Positions 6,364 through 13,525 of a stretch of 33,608 nucleotides of DNA are shown here, one piece after another. The stretch is from Mediterranea sp. (in: CFB group bacteria). Its GTDB lineage: Bacteria > Bacteroidota > Bacteroidia > Bacteroidales > Bacteroidaceae. The stretch spans positions 1 through 33,608 of the forward strand of contig JAISIX010000100.1 of NCBI GenBank assembly GCA_031261805.1. The letters run 5' to 3'. The notes under the pieces are model-generated. The model searched no databases and was not told the origin of the DNA. It was given only the letters and a program-made list of their open reading frames with translations. Positions within the stretch are counted from its first letter, which is position 1, and each line of letters begins with the position of its first letter. The translations under genes and the position numbers were made by a program.

Positions 6364-7884
6364 ATGAGGAATATAACATTATGGTTTATTACAGCCTGCC
6401 TCTTGGGCGGTTGTAGTCATAGCACTACATTCCAAAGAGTCTTGCCACCTATACAATACAATTGGGCGTGCGAAATAGAGCAACTAAGGCGGATTGATGA
6501 GTTACCCCTCTATCGTCCAGGCATTGTAGAAGAGGTTTCCAGTTATGATACCACGGGAGGCAATCAAGACGGTTTCTCGGGACGCTATTCATATATACGC
6601 AAAGAAGGTGACAAGTTGGTAATCGCCGACTTGAAAGGGCCGGGTGTTATTGAGCGTATCTGGACAGCAACACCGACCAATGACACATTAGAATTCTACT
6701 TTGACGGAGAACAAGCGCCACGATTACGAATATGTTTCGCCGACCTCTTCTCGGGAAAAGTGTATCCGTTCGTCCATCCTCTTTGCGGCAATCAATTGGG
6801 TGGCTGCTACTGTTATGTACCTATTCCCTACAAGCAATCGTGCCGGATTCTCTTTTGCGGCCCCAAAATGATGTTTGAACAGATAGAATACCGAAACTTG
6901 AATGGTTATCCAAACCTAAAGAGCTATAGGGCCAATCTCACAGCCAGAGAGAAGAGGGCGCTTGCGTCTGTATGCAAGATATGGAACGATACAATTCCTT
7001 CCCATACAAAGTACGCTATGGGGAAATCAGCAGACACGCAATTGACAGAAAAACATATTACATTACATCCAGGTGATGTGGCAACCTTTTTTGAGCAATC
7101 TAACGGAGGCCGTATTGCCGGCTTCGAGATAGATGGCGGCAAGGCTTTCGAGGGGACAACCAAAGATGTCTTATTGGAAGCTGTTTGGGATGATGCCTCA
7201 CATCCTGCTATTCGGGTATCAATAGCAGACTTCTTTGGCTATGCTTTCGGCAAGCAATCCATGCAAAGCATGTTGTTAGGTTGCCGGAATGGCGTGAACT
7301 ATTGTTATCTCCCAGCACCATTCGACCGACATGCTACAATGAAACTACTCTATGTAAAAAGCGACGGTACTTACCAACCCCCTATTCATATTACAACACG
7401 CGTATGGGCCAACAATCAAATACGCAATGATTATACTGAAGGACGACTTTATACTTGCTGGCGACAGGAATTCCCAAAGAGAGGTGAATTCTATCGATTC
7501 TTATCCCACAAAGGACGTGGGCACTATGTAGGAACCATCCTACTGGCACAAGGTTTTTGGTCTGCCAACACGGCATTCCTCGAAGGCGATGACTCCACGT
7601 ACGTCGACGGGAAGATGCGCATCCACGGCACTGGTACAGAGGACTATTTCAATGGCGGTTGGTATGCCATGCCTGGGCGCTGGGATCGAAGGAAAAGCCT
7701 TCCTATCCACGGCGCACTGGACTACTCACTTCCTCTTTCGCATACAGGTGGTTACCGCTTTTTCCTATCCGATAAGTTTTCTTTCGAACAAGATTTTTAC
7801 ACAGGCATTGAGCATGGAGAGACAGACAATGACTACCCGGTAGTATATACTTCAGTGGCGTTTTATTATGCGGACGCATTATAA
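6364..7884 (+). CDS. GH172 (formerly DUF2961) family lipoprotein
   Basis: The protein begins MRNITLWFITACLLGGCSHST, a type II signal peptide with lipobox LGGC, so it is a lipoprotein probably on the outer membrane. The 506-residue body shows the double jelly-roll of DUF2961: two similar halves can be seen, around PRLRICFADLFSGKVYPF...GGCYCYVPIPY and AIRVSIADFFGYAFGKQ...NYCYLPAPF. The hallmark GTGTEDYFNGGWYAMPG lies near residue 420 and the family-typical end (VVYTSVAFYYA) is present, so the gene is intact. DUF2961 was reclassified as GH172, with characterised members acting on fructofuranosides and D-arabinofuranosides; the substrate here is unknown. The acidic residue of the GTEDY motif is probably part of the active site. 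It starts 7 nt after the ATPase gene, so it may share its transcript, although its function has no evident link to peptide export. Confidence 0.82.
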   Translation: MRNITLWFITACLLGGCSHSTTFQRVLPPIQYNWACEIEQLRRIDELPLYRPGIVEEVSSYDTTGGNQDGFSGRYSYIRKEGDKLVIADLKGPGVIERIWTATPTNDTLEFYFDGEQAPRLRICFADLFSGKVYPFVHPLCGNQLGGCYCYVPIPYKQSCRILFCGPKMMFEQIEYRNLNGYPNLKSYRANLTAREKRALASVCKIWNDTIPSHTKYAMGKSADTQLTEKHITLHPGDVATFFEQSNGGRIAGFEIDGGKAFEGTTKDVLLEAVWDDASHPAIRVSIADFFGYAFGKQSMQSMLLGCRNGVNYCYLPAPFDRHATMKLLYVKSDGTYQPPIHITTRVWANNQIRNDYTEGRLYTCWRQEFPKRGEFYRFLSHKGRGHYVGTILLAQGFWSANTAFLEGDDSTYVDGKMRIHGTGTEDYFNGGWYAMPGRWDRRKSLPIHGALDYSLPLSHTGGYRFFLSDKFSFEQDFYTGIEHGETDNDYPVVYTSVAFYYADAL

Positions 7885-8075
7885 CTGTCGCTCCTATATC
7901 TCCTTGCCCCATACCTCCAACATCCTGTTTACAACTGACTATAACCACCTTCAGGAGCACCCTCTCGTCCACCCATTCTTCAACTGGACGAACGAATTGC
8001 ACGTTCATTGACCAGCCATCCATTAACAACGAAGACACCATGCAGGAAATCAATGACTTTATCGATTCTTTATAA
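7873..8075 (+). pseudogene. Possible 3' remnant of a lost gene
   Basis: In frame 3 the stretch after the GH172 stop reads open for about 65 codons to a TAA at 8073-8075: SYISLPHTSNILFTTDYNHLQ, then EHPLVHPFFNWTNCTFIDQP and SINNEDTMQEINDFIDSL. It has no start codon of its own before an internal ATG near the end and no ribosome site, yet the composition looks protein-like, with a plausible amphipathic C-terminal helix. I cannot assign a family. It may be the tail of a gene whose front was deleted when the accessory block was assembled, or a fortuitous open frame. Confidence 0.3.
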
Positions 8076-8215
8076 ATCCTCAACGCATCATTTTACTCGA
8101 GCCGCACCTTACTTCTTACCGCTGTAAGCCCAACCGCCATCGCACCCTCCCCGTTTTGAGTCACCTTACATTTTAAGTTTTACGCATCACAGCACCAGAG
8201 AATGACATTTTTTTA

Positions 8216-8223
8216 TAAATTTG
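8216..8223 (+). promoter_or_regulatory. Bacteroidetes -7 promoter element for the 39-codon ORF and DUF6078 gene
   Basis: TAAATTTG (within TTTATAAATTTGCAG) matches TAnnTTTG exactly and lies about 35 nt before the 39-codon ORF. A clear -33 TTTG box is not seen. Confidence 0.55.
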
Positions 8224-8257
8224 CAGAACCAACAACCAACGTATAACAAAAGACATT

Positions 8258-8377
8258 ATGACTATAGCACAATTAGACACTGAATTGCCACGTCAGCCCA
8301 GCTTCACCAACCATGATGAAATACGGCTGCGAAAGGCTATCGACACCATTAAAGAAACATATATCATTAACGCATAA
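8258..8377 (+). CDS. Small hypothetical protein, 39 aa (not in the ORF track)
   Basis: The ORF runs from ATG 8258 to TAA 8375-8377 and encodes MTIAQLDTELPRQPSFTNHD, continuing EIRLRKAIDTIKETYIINA. It sits right after a consensus -7 element and 12 nt before the DUF6078-like gene, so it is probably the first gene of that transcript. It contains a short amphipathic helix (DEIRLRKAIDTIKETY) and no signal peptide or known motif. It could be a real small protein or a leader ORF controlling the next gene. Support is position and composition only. Confidence 0.45.
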   Translation: MTIAQLDTELPRQPSFTNHDEIRLRKAIDTIKETYIINA

Positions 8378-8389
8378 AACACCCTACCC

Positions 8390-8848
8390 ATGATGACAAA
8401 AGAAAATTTCGACTACACCCTTATCCCGGGTAACTTTATCTATTGCCTCAACCAGCAATGCCCCCGTTCCGGGGAGTGCCTGCGCTACCTCCTATCCGCC
8501 CATGAGACGGAACAGGAAGATGCGCTCACGATAGTCAGCCCGGCACTCGCTATGCGCCCCTGCCGCTTCTACGCCCCCGACCGGAAAGTATCCTTCGCCC
8601 TTGGCATCACAGAGTTCTACGACCTGATACCTCGCAAGGCAGCACACGCCATCAAGCAGAAGCTCATAGCCATCTTCTCACGCACCACCTACTACCGCTG
8701 GAAACGCCGCGAACGCCTCATCTATCCACAAGAGCAAGACATTATCCTCCAGATTCTACGGGAAGCCAACGTCTCCACCCCACCCCATTACGACGAGTAT
8801 ATAGAGCAATATGACTGGCAAAGCCCCATGAGGAATCCGCATCTATAA
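8390..8848 (+). CDS. DUF6078-like hypothetical protein
   Basis: This 152-residue soluble protein carries an N-terminal cysteine group (FIYCLNQQCPRSGECLRYLL, then MRPCRFYAP) that could bind a metal. A basic helical segment follows (IPRKAAHAIKQKLIAIFSRTTYYRWKRRERLIYPQEQDIILQILREANV) that resembles a DNA-contacting or helix-turn-helix-like region. This arrangement matches the DUF6078 proteins found repeatedly in Bacteroides genomes, whose function is not established. ATG 8390 or the next ATG (8393) could start translation. The codon use is more GC-rich than the bacteriocin-like block to the left and closer to the core genes to the right. Confidence 0.65.
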   Translation: MMTKENFDYTLIPGNFIYCLNQQCPRSGECLRYLLSAHETEQEDALTIVSPALAMRPCRFYAPDRKVSFALGITEFYDLIPRKAAHAIKQKLIAIFSRTTYYRWKRRERLIYPQEQDIILQILREANVSTPPHYDEYIEQYDWQSPMRNPHL

Positions 8849-8971
8849 AACCTCCCCATCCACCAAGCTTCACCCGGAAACTTATGGCCGGACAAGTCGT
8901 TGCCGAGGAACAAACTGGAGGTAAGCGAAGAGGTGGATGACACCGTAGAATATGTAGCATTTTCGCACTAA
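8849..8971 (+). pseudogene. Possible short gene remnant
   Basis: Downstream of the DUF6078 stop one frame reads IHQASPGNLWPDKSLPRNKL, then EVSEEVDDTVEYVAFSH, before a TAA (8969-8971). It has no evident start codon or ribosome site. It resembles protein sequence but is too short to assign, and may be the decayed end of a former gene next to the palindromic repeat. Confidence 0.2.
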
Positions 8972-8981
8972 AACAACCCAA

Positions 8982-9047
8982 TTGTTCCACCTCGATGGAA
9001 CAAAAGTTCCACCCCGATGAAACTTTTGTTCCACCGAGGTGGAACAA
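8982..9047. repeat. 66-bp nested palindromic element built from TTCCACC units
   Basis: The arm TTGTTCCACCTCGATGGAAC (running on into AAAAGTT) is nearly the reverse complement of the right side, CTTTTGTTCCACCGAGGTGGAACAA, giving arms of about 30 nt. Each half is itself palindromic (TTCCA-CCTCGA-TGGAA and the perfect TTCCACC-GA-GGTGGAA). It lies between genes with no flanking T-run. I read it as a REP-like intergenic element, or possibly a bidirectional mRNA 3'-end structure. Confidence 0.75.
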
Positions 9048-9282
9048 CAATCTCGCTTTATGGCTCTCATAAACAAATATTACGCCCTGCCATAGATACT
9101 TTTAAAGTGGGGTTCGAGATAATCAGGAAGGGAAGACATATTGGACAATACAATATAAATATGTACGTTCATTATTTGCCCCTCCCCTCCTTTCAGGCAC
9201 CGCCGTGCCAGAATCGTGTATGGCTAATCCCCCTCCCCTAAGTTTTTCACCCATTCCTACCTATCCTTATTCATATTTTATG
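9048..9282. other. Non-coding intergenic stretch before the ABC-F gene
   Basis: I see no credible gene here. The tract contains pyrimidine-rich blocks (CCCCTCCCCTCC and CCCCCTCCCC) and a minor hairpin GGCAC-CGCC-GTGCC at 9196-9209. The ORF-track frames that cross it lack ribosome sites and protein-like composition. Confidence 0.5.
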
Positions 9283-9290
9283 TAAGTTTG
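9283..9290 (+). promoter_or_regulatory. Bacteroidetes -7 promoter element for the ABC-F gene
   Basis: TAAGTTTG (in TTATGTAAGTTTGTGCC) matches TAnnTTTG exactly and is 33 nt before the GTG start. No clear -33 TTTG box precedes it. Confidence 0.6.
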
Positions 9291-9323
9291 TGCCTCCTAA
9301 GATAATAGAAAGAAGATACAAAC

Positions 9324-11285
9324 GTGATTTCAGTAGAAGGACTATCCGTAGAGTTCAATGCCACTCCGCTTTTTGAGGGCGTGAGCTACGTGATAAACAA
9401 GAAAGACCGCATCGCGCTGGTGGGCAAGAATGGAGCCGGCAAGTCGACGATGCTCAAGATATTGGCGGGGCTACAACAGCCTACGCACGGGGTAGTGGCG
9501 CTCCCCAAGGATGTGACCATCGGCTACCTGCCGCAGGTCATGATACTCTCCGACCACCGCACGGTGATGGGAGAGGCAGAACTGGCTTTTGCCGAACTCT
9601 TTGAGCTGCAGGCGAAGATACAACGATTGAACGAGGAGTTGGCCGAGCGGACGGACTACGAGTCGGAAGCCTACCGGCAACTCATCGAACGCTTCACCCA
9701 CGAGAACGACCGCTACCTGATGCTGGGCGGCACCAACTACCAAGCCGAGATAGAACGCACGCTGCTGGGGTTGGGCTTCGTCCGCGAGGACTTCGACCGC
9801 TCCACCTCCGAGTTCTCCGGCGGATGGCGCATGCGCATCGAGCTGGCCAAGCTATTGCTGCGCCGCCCCGACGTGCTGCTGCTTGACGAGCCGACTAACC
9901 ACCTCGACATCGAGAGTATACAGTGGCTGGAGAACTTCCTCGCCACCCGAGCCAACGCCGTGGTGCTGGTAAGCCACGACCGGGCGTTCCTCAACAACGT
10001 CACCACCCGCACCATCGAAATCTCCTGCCGACAGATATACGACTACAAGGTGAAGTATGACGACTACGTGACGCTCCGAAAGGAACGCCGCGAACAACAG
10101 CAACGGGCGTACGAGAACCAGCAGAAACAGATAGAAGACACAGAGGCTTTCATCGAACGGTTCCGCTACAAAGCCACCAAGGCCGTGCAGGTGCAGAGCC
10201 GTATCAAGCAGCTGGAGAAGATTGAACGCATCGAGGTGGACGAGGAGGACAACTCCACCCTCCGCCTGAAGTTCCCCCCGGCCAGCCGGAGCGGCAACTA
10301 CCCCGTCATCTGCGAGGAGGTACGCAAGGCGTACGGCGACCACGTGGTGTTCGACCACGTGGACCTCACCATCCACCGGGGCGAGAAGGTGGCCTTCGTG
10401 GGGAAGAACGGCGAGGGAAAGTCGACCTTGGTGAAATGCATCATGGAACAGATAGACTTCGACGGGAAGCTCACCATCGGCCACAACGTACAGATAGGGT
10501 ACTTCGCGCAGAACCAAGCGCAGATGCTCGACGAGAGCCTCACCGTGTTCGACACCATCGACCGCGTGGCTACGGGCGACATCCGCCTCAAGATACGCGA
10601 CATACTGGGAGCGTTCATGTTTGGTGGAGAGGCGTCGGACAAGAAGGTGAAGGTGCTGTCGGGCGGCGAGCGAACCCGACTGGCCATGATACGGCTGCTG
10701 CTTGAACCGGTCAACCTGCTTATTCTCGACGAGCCGACCAACCACCTCGACATGCGCTCCAAGGACGTACTCAAGGAGGCCATCCGCGACTTCGACGGGA
10801 CAGTGATCGTGGTGAGCCACGACCGCGACTTCCTCGACGGGCTGGTGACGAAGGTGTACGAGTTTGGCGGAGGTAAGGTGCGCGAACACCTGGGCGGCAT
10901 CTACGACTTCCTTCGCAAGAAGCAGATAGAGAACCTAAGCGAGTTACAGAAAGCCCCCTCGCTCTCCGCCTCACCCACGACATCGACCAAGGCCGACGAT
11001 GGTACGACGACACAACCCACGGGCAACAAGCTCTCCTACGAGGCACAGAAGGAACTGAACAAGAAGACCAAGAAACTGGAAAGGCAGGTGACCGACTGCG
11101 AGACCTCCATCGAAGAGACCGAAGCGGCCATCGGCATGATAGAAGCCCGGATGGCTACTCCCGAAGGGGCATCGGATCAGCGCCTGTACGAACAGCACCA
11201 GAAGCTGAAGCAACAGCTGGACACCACTGTGGAGGAGTGGGAACGCCTCTCCATGGAGCTGGAGGCACTGAAGGGAGACCAGTGA
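9324..11285 (+). CDS. ABC-F family ATP-binding protein
   Basis: This 653-residue protein has two tandem ATPase domains and no TM segment, the ABC-F layout. Domain 1 shows Walker A GKNGAGKST, signature FSGGWRMRIELAKLLL and LLLDEPTNHLDIES. A linker follows (about 240-310: RKERREQQQRAYENQQKQIEDTEAFIERFRYKATKAVQVQSRIKQLEKIERI), matching the P-site tRNA-interaction motif. Domain 2 has GKNGEGKST, LSGGERTRLAMIRLLL and LLILDEPTNHLDMRS. A C-terminal coiled coil (about 580-650, YEAQKELNKKTKKLERQVTDCETSIEETEAAIG) matches the Uup/YheS/YdiF group. These proteins act on ribosomes in translation or in resistance to antibiotics; length and coiled coil favour a housekeeping translation factor here. Translation starts at GTG 9324, 33 nt after the promoter element. 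It opens the GC-rich core region. Confidence 0.92.
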   Translation: MISVEGLSVEFNATPLFEGVSYVINKKDRIALVGKNGAGKSTMLKILAGLQQPTHGVVALPKDVTIGYLPQVMILSDHRTVMGEAELAFAELFELQAKIQRLNEELAERTDYESEAYRQLIERFTHENDRYLMLGGTNYQAEIERTLLGLGFVREDFDRSTSEFSGGWRMRIELAKLLLRRPDVLLLDEPTNHLDIESIQWLENFLATRANAVVLVSHDRAFLNNVTTRTIEISCRQIYDYKVKYDDYVTLRKERREQQQRAYENQQKQIEDTEAFIERFRYKATKAVQVQSRIKQLEKIERIEVDEEDNSTLRLKFPPASRSGNYPVICEEVRKAYGDHVVFDHVDLTIHRGEKVAFVGKNGEGKSTLVKCIMEQIDFDGKLTIGHNVQIGYFAQNQAQMLDESLTVFDTIDRVATGDIRLKIRDILGAFMFGGEASDKKVKVLSGGERTRLAMIRLLLEPVNLLILDEPTNHLDMRSKDVLKEAIRDFDGTVIVVSHDRDFLDGLVTKVYEFGGGKVREHLGGIYDFLRKKQIENLSELQKAPSLSASPTTSTKADDGTTTQPTGNKLSYEAQKELNKKTKKLERQVTDCETSIEETEAAIGMIEARMATPEGASDQRLYEQHQKLKQQLDTTVEEWERLSMELEALKGDQ

Positions 11286-11337
11286 AAGGACAAGAAAGAT
11301 AAGACAGTATGTGAAACATAAATTTATTTGTAGCAAT

Positions 11338-13374
11338 ATGAAAAGAGTTAAGTATGTACCAATCCTGGCCGTATGCATGATGATGACAGCATGCAACAGC
11401 AAGAAAGAGGCGGTCCTCACCACGGGCATCGACCTCGCCAACATGGATACCACGGCACTACCGGGTACCGATTTCTACCAATATGCCTGTGGGGGATGGA
11501 TCAAGAGCCACCCTCTCACCGACGAATACTCACGCTTCGGCTCCTTCGACCTCGTGGCGGAGAACACCCGCGAGCAACTGAAAAGCCTTATCGCCGAGCT
11601 GGCCACAAAGAAGGACAACGCACCCGGAAGCATAGCGCAGAAAGTAGGCGACCTCTACAACATCGCCATGGACAGCGTGAAGCTGAACAAGGAGGGCGCC
11701 GAGCCTATCAAGGCAGAGCTGGCAGCCATCGGCAACCTCGAGGACAAAGAGGGCATCTACACCTACCTGGCCGAGGCACAGAAACTGGGCATCCGGCCCT
11801 ACTTCCACCTCTACGTGGGGGCCGATGACATGAATAGCTCGGTGAACCTCGTACAGACCTACCAAGGTGGGCTGGGCATGGGACAGCGGGACTACTACCT
11901 GGAGAACGACGATAACACCAAGAATATCCGCACAAAGTACGTGGAGCACATCGGCAAGATGTTCCAACTGGTAGGCTTTGACGAGGCCACCGCCCAGAAA
12001 GCCGCGAAAGCCGTGATGGACATCGAGACACGCCTGGCCAAGGTCTCCCGCTCGCAAGTGGAGCTGCGCGATCCGCATGCCAACTACAACAAGATGGACC
12101 TGGCCACACTGAAAAAGACCATCCCCAACTTCCCATGGGAGACGTACTTTACAAACTCCGGCCTGAACGGTGTAGAGGAGGTGAACGTAGGACAGCCCGA
12201 ATTTATGAAGGAGATGGCCAACCTCATCGACAAGACCCCATTGGACGAGCAGAAGCTCTACCTGCAATGGAACCTTATCGACAAAGCGGCCTCGTCGTTG
12301 AACGACGCCCTCGCTGAGCAGGACTTCGACTTCTACGACCGTACCATGTCAGGACAGAAAGCGATGCGCCCCCGTTGGAAACGCGCGGTAGGTGTGGTAG
12401 GCTCCTGCCTGGGCGAAGCATTGGGACAGATGTACGTGGAGAAGTACTTCCCCGCCGCCGCCAAGGAGCGCATGGTATCGCTGGTGAAGAACCTGCAGGT
12501 GGCACTGGGCGAGCGTATCAAGGCCCTGCCCTGGATGAGCGACCCCACCAAGGAGAAAGCACTGGAGAAACTCGCCACCTTCCACGTGAAGATAGGTTAT
12601 CCCGACAAGTGGAAAGACTACTCGTCGCTGATGGTCATGAACGACTCCTACTGGGCCAATCGCGAGCGTGCCAACCAGTGGGAATACAACGACATGATAA
12701 GCCGCTTCGGCAAGCCGGTGGATAAGGACGAGTGGCTGATGACCCCGCAGACGGTGAACGCCTACTACAACCCCACCACCAACGAGATATGCTTCCCCGC
12801 CGCCATCCTGCAACCGCCCTTCTTCGACATGAACGCCGACGATGCCTGCAACTACGGAGCCATCGGCGTGGTGATAGGACACGAGATGACTCACGGATTC
12901 GACGACCAAGGACGCCAGTACGACAAGGATGGCAATATGAAAGACTGGTGGACGAAGGAGGATGCCGAGAAGTTTAAGGAACGGGCACAAGTAATGGTTA
13001 ATTTCTTTGATAGCATACAGGTCGCTCCAGGTGTGTACGGCAACGGCTCACTGACACTGGGAGAGAACATCGCCGACCACGGCGGACTGAAGATTGCCTA
13101 CCAAGCCCTGCAAGAAGCCATGAAGACGCACCCGCTGACAACGGCCGACGGATTCACCCCCGAGCAACGCTTCTACCTCGCCTTCGCAAGGGTATGGGCC
13201 GGCAATATCCGCCCCGAAGAGATACTCCGCCTCACCAAGCTCGACCCCCACTCGCTGGCCAAATGGAGGGTAGACGGAGCACTGCCACAGATAGACACGT
13301 GGTACAGCGCATTCCACATCACAGCGAAAGACCCGATGTTCATCCCTCAAGACAAACGGGTAAACGTCTGGTAA
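11338..13374 (+). CDS. M13-family zinc metallopeptidase lipoprotein (PepO/neprilysin-like)
   Basis: The track starts at GTG 11311, but ATG 11338 gives a clean lipoprotein signal (MKRVKYVPILAVCMMMTACNSKK, lipobox MTAC), so I use that start (678 residues). The N-terminal peptidase M13_N domain runs from TTALPGTDFYQYACGGWIKSHP onward. The catalytic domain has the NAYYNPTTNEICFPAAILQPPFF substrate-binding segment, the zinc motif HEMTH (His at about 515 and 519), and the third ligand region GENIADHGG (Glu at about 576). All catalytic residues are present and the length is normal for the family. It probably degrades peptides in the periplasm or at the outer membrane. It follows the ABC-F gene by 52 nt and ends before a strong terminator, so it may be read from the ABC-F promoter or its own. 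Confidence 0.95.
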   Translation: MKRVKYVPILAVCMMMTACNSKKEAVLTTGIDLANMDTTALPGTDFYQYACGGWIKSHPLTDEYSRFGSFDLVAENTREQLKSLIAELATKKDNAPGSIAQKVGDLYNIAMDSVKLNKEGAEPIKAELAAIGNLEDKEGIYTYLAEAQKLGIRPYFHLYVGADDMNSSVNLVQTYQGGLGMGQRDYYLENDDNTKNIRTKYVEHIGKMFQLVGFDEATAQKAAKAVMDIETRLAKVSRSQVELRDPHANYNKMDLATLKKTIPNFPWETYFTNSGLNGVEEVNVGQPEFMKEMANLIDKTPLDEQKLYLQWNLIDKAASSLNDALAEQDFDFYDRTMSGQKAMRPRWKRAVGVVGSCLGEALGQMYVEKYFPAAAKERMVSLVKNLQVALGERIKALPWMSDPTKEKALEKLATFHVKIGYPDKWKDYSSLMVMNDSYWANRERANQWEYNDMISRFGKPVDKDEWLMTPQTVNAYYNPTTNEICFPAAILQPPFFDMNADDACNYGAIGVVIGHEMTHGFDDQGRQYDKDGNMKDWWTKEDAEKFKERAQVMVNFFDSIQVAPGVYGNGSLTLGENIADHGGLKIAYQALQEAMKTHPLTTADGFTPEQRFYLAFARVWAGNIRPEEILRLTKLDPHSLAKWRVDGALPQIDTWYSAFHITAKDPMFIPQDKRVNVW

Positions 13375-13404
13375 TAAAAGCCGACTGAGGCACCCTAAAA
13401 CCCT

Positions 13405-13446
13405 AAAGCGTTGGTTCTACGGTAGTAAGAGCCAACGCTTTTTTTT
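13405..13446 (+). terminator. Rho-independent terminator after the M13 peptidase gene
   Basis: AAAGCGTTGG pairs with CCAACGCTTT around a 17-nt loop, followed by a run of eight T. It closes the ABC-F/peptidase unit and precedes the purH promoter. Confidence 0.9.
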
Positions 13447-13490
13447 ATTATTTCACGTCTCTTTTAGTAGACAGGCTAAACAATATTTCG

Positions 13491-13498
13491 TAACTTTG
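13491..13498 (+). promoter_or_regulatory. Bacteroidetes -7 promoter element for purH
   Basis: TAACTTTG within TATTTCGTAACTTTGCGCACC matches TAnnTTTG and lies 27 nt before the purH ATG. No PurR or riboswitch signature is visible in this short gap. The surrounding TTTCGTnACTTTGCG is shared with the rplS promoter. Confidence 0.7.
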
Positions 13499-13525
13499 CG
13501 CACCTAATATCTAATAAGCGTTTCA

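Noticed and set aside
8982-9047. CRISPR-like repeat
   Set aside because: The units are palindromic and contiguous without spacers, and no cas genes are present.
8742-9050. 102-aa minus-strand ORF across the palindrome
   Set aside because: Composition follows the palindromic repeat and the DUF6078 antisense; no ribosome site.
9852-10889. 345-aa minus-strand ORF opposite the ABC-F gene
   Set aside because: Antisense shadow in GC-rich DNA, Val/His-rich without motifs; the plus strand carries full ABC-F signatures.
12349-12990. 213-aa minus-strand ORF opposite the M13 peptidase
   Set aside because: Shadow of the peptidase gene, whose catalytic motifs lie in this stretch.
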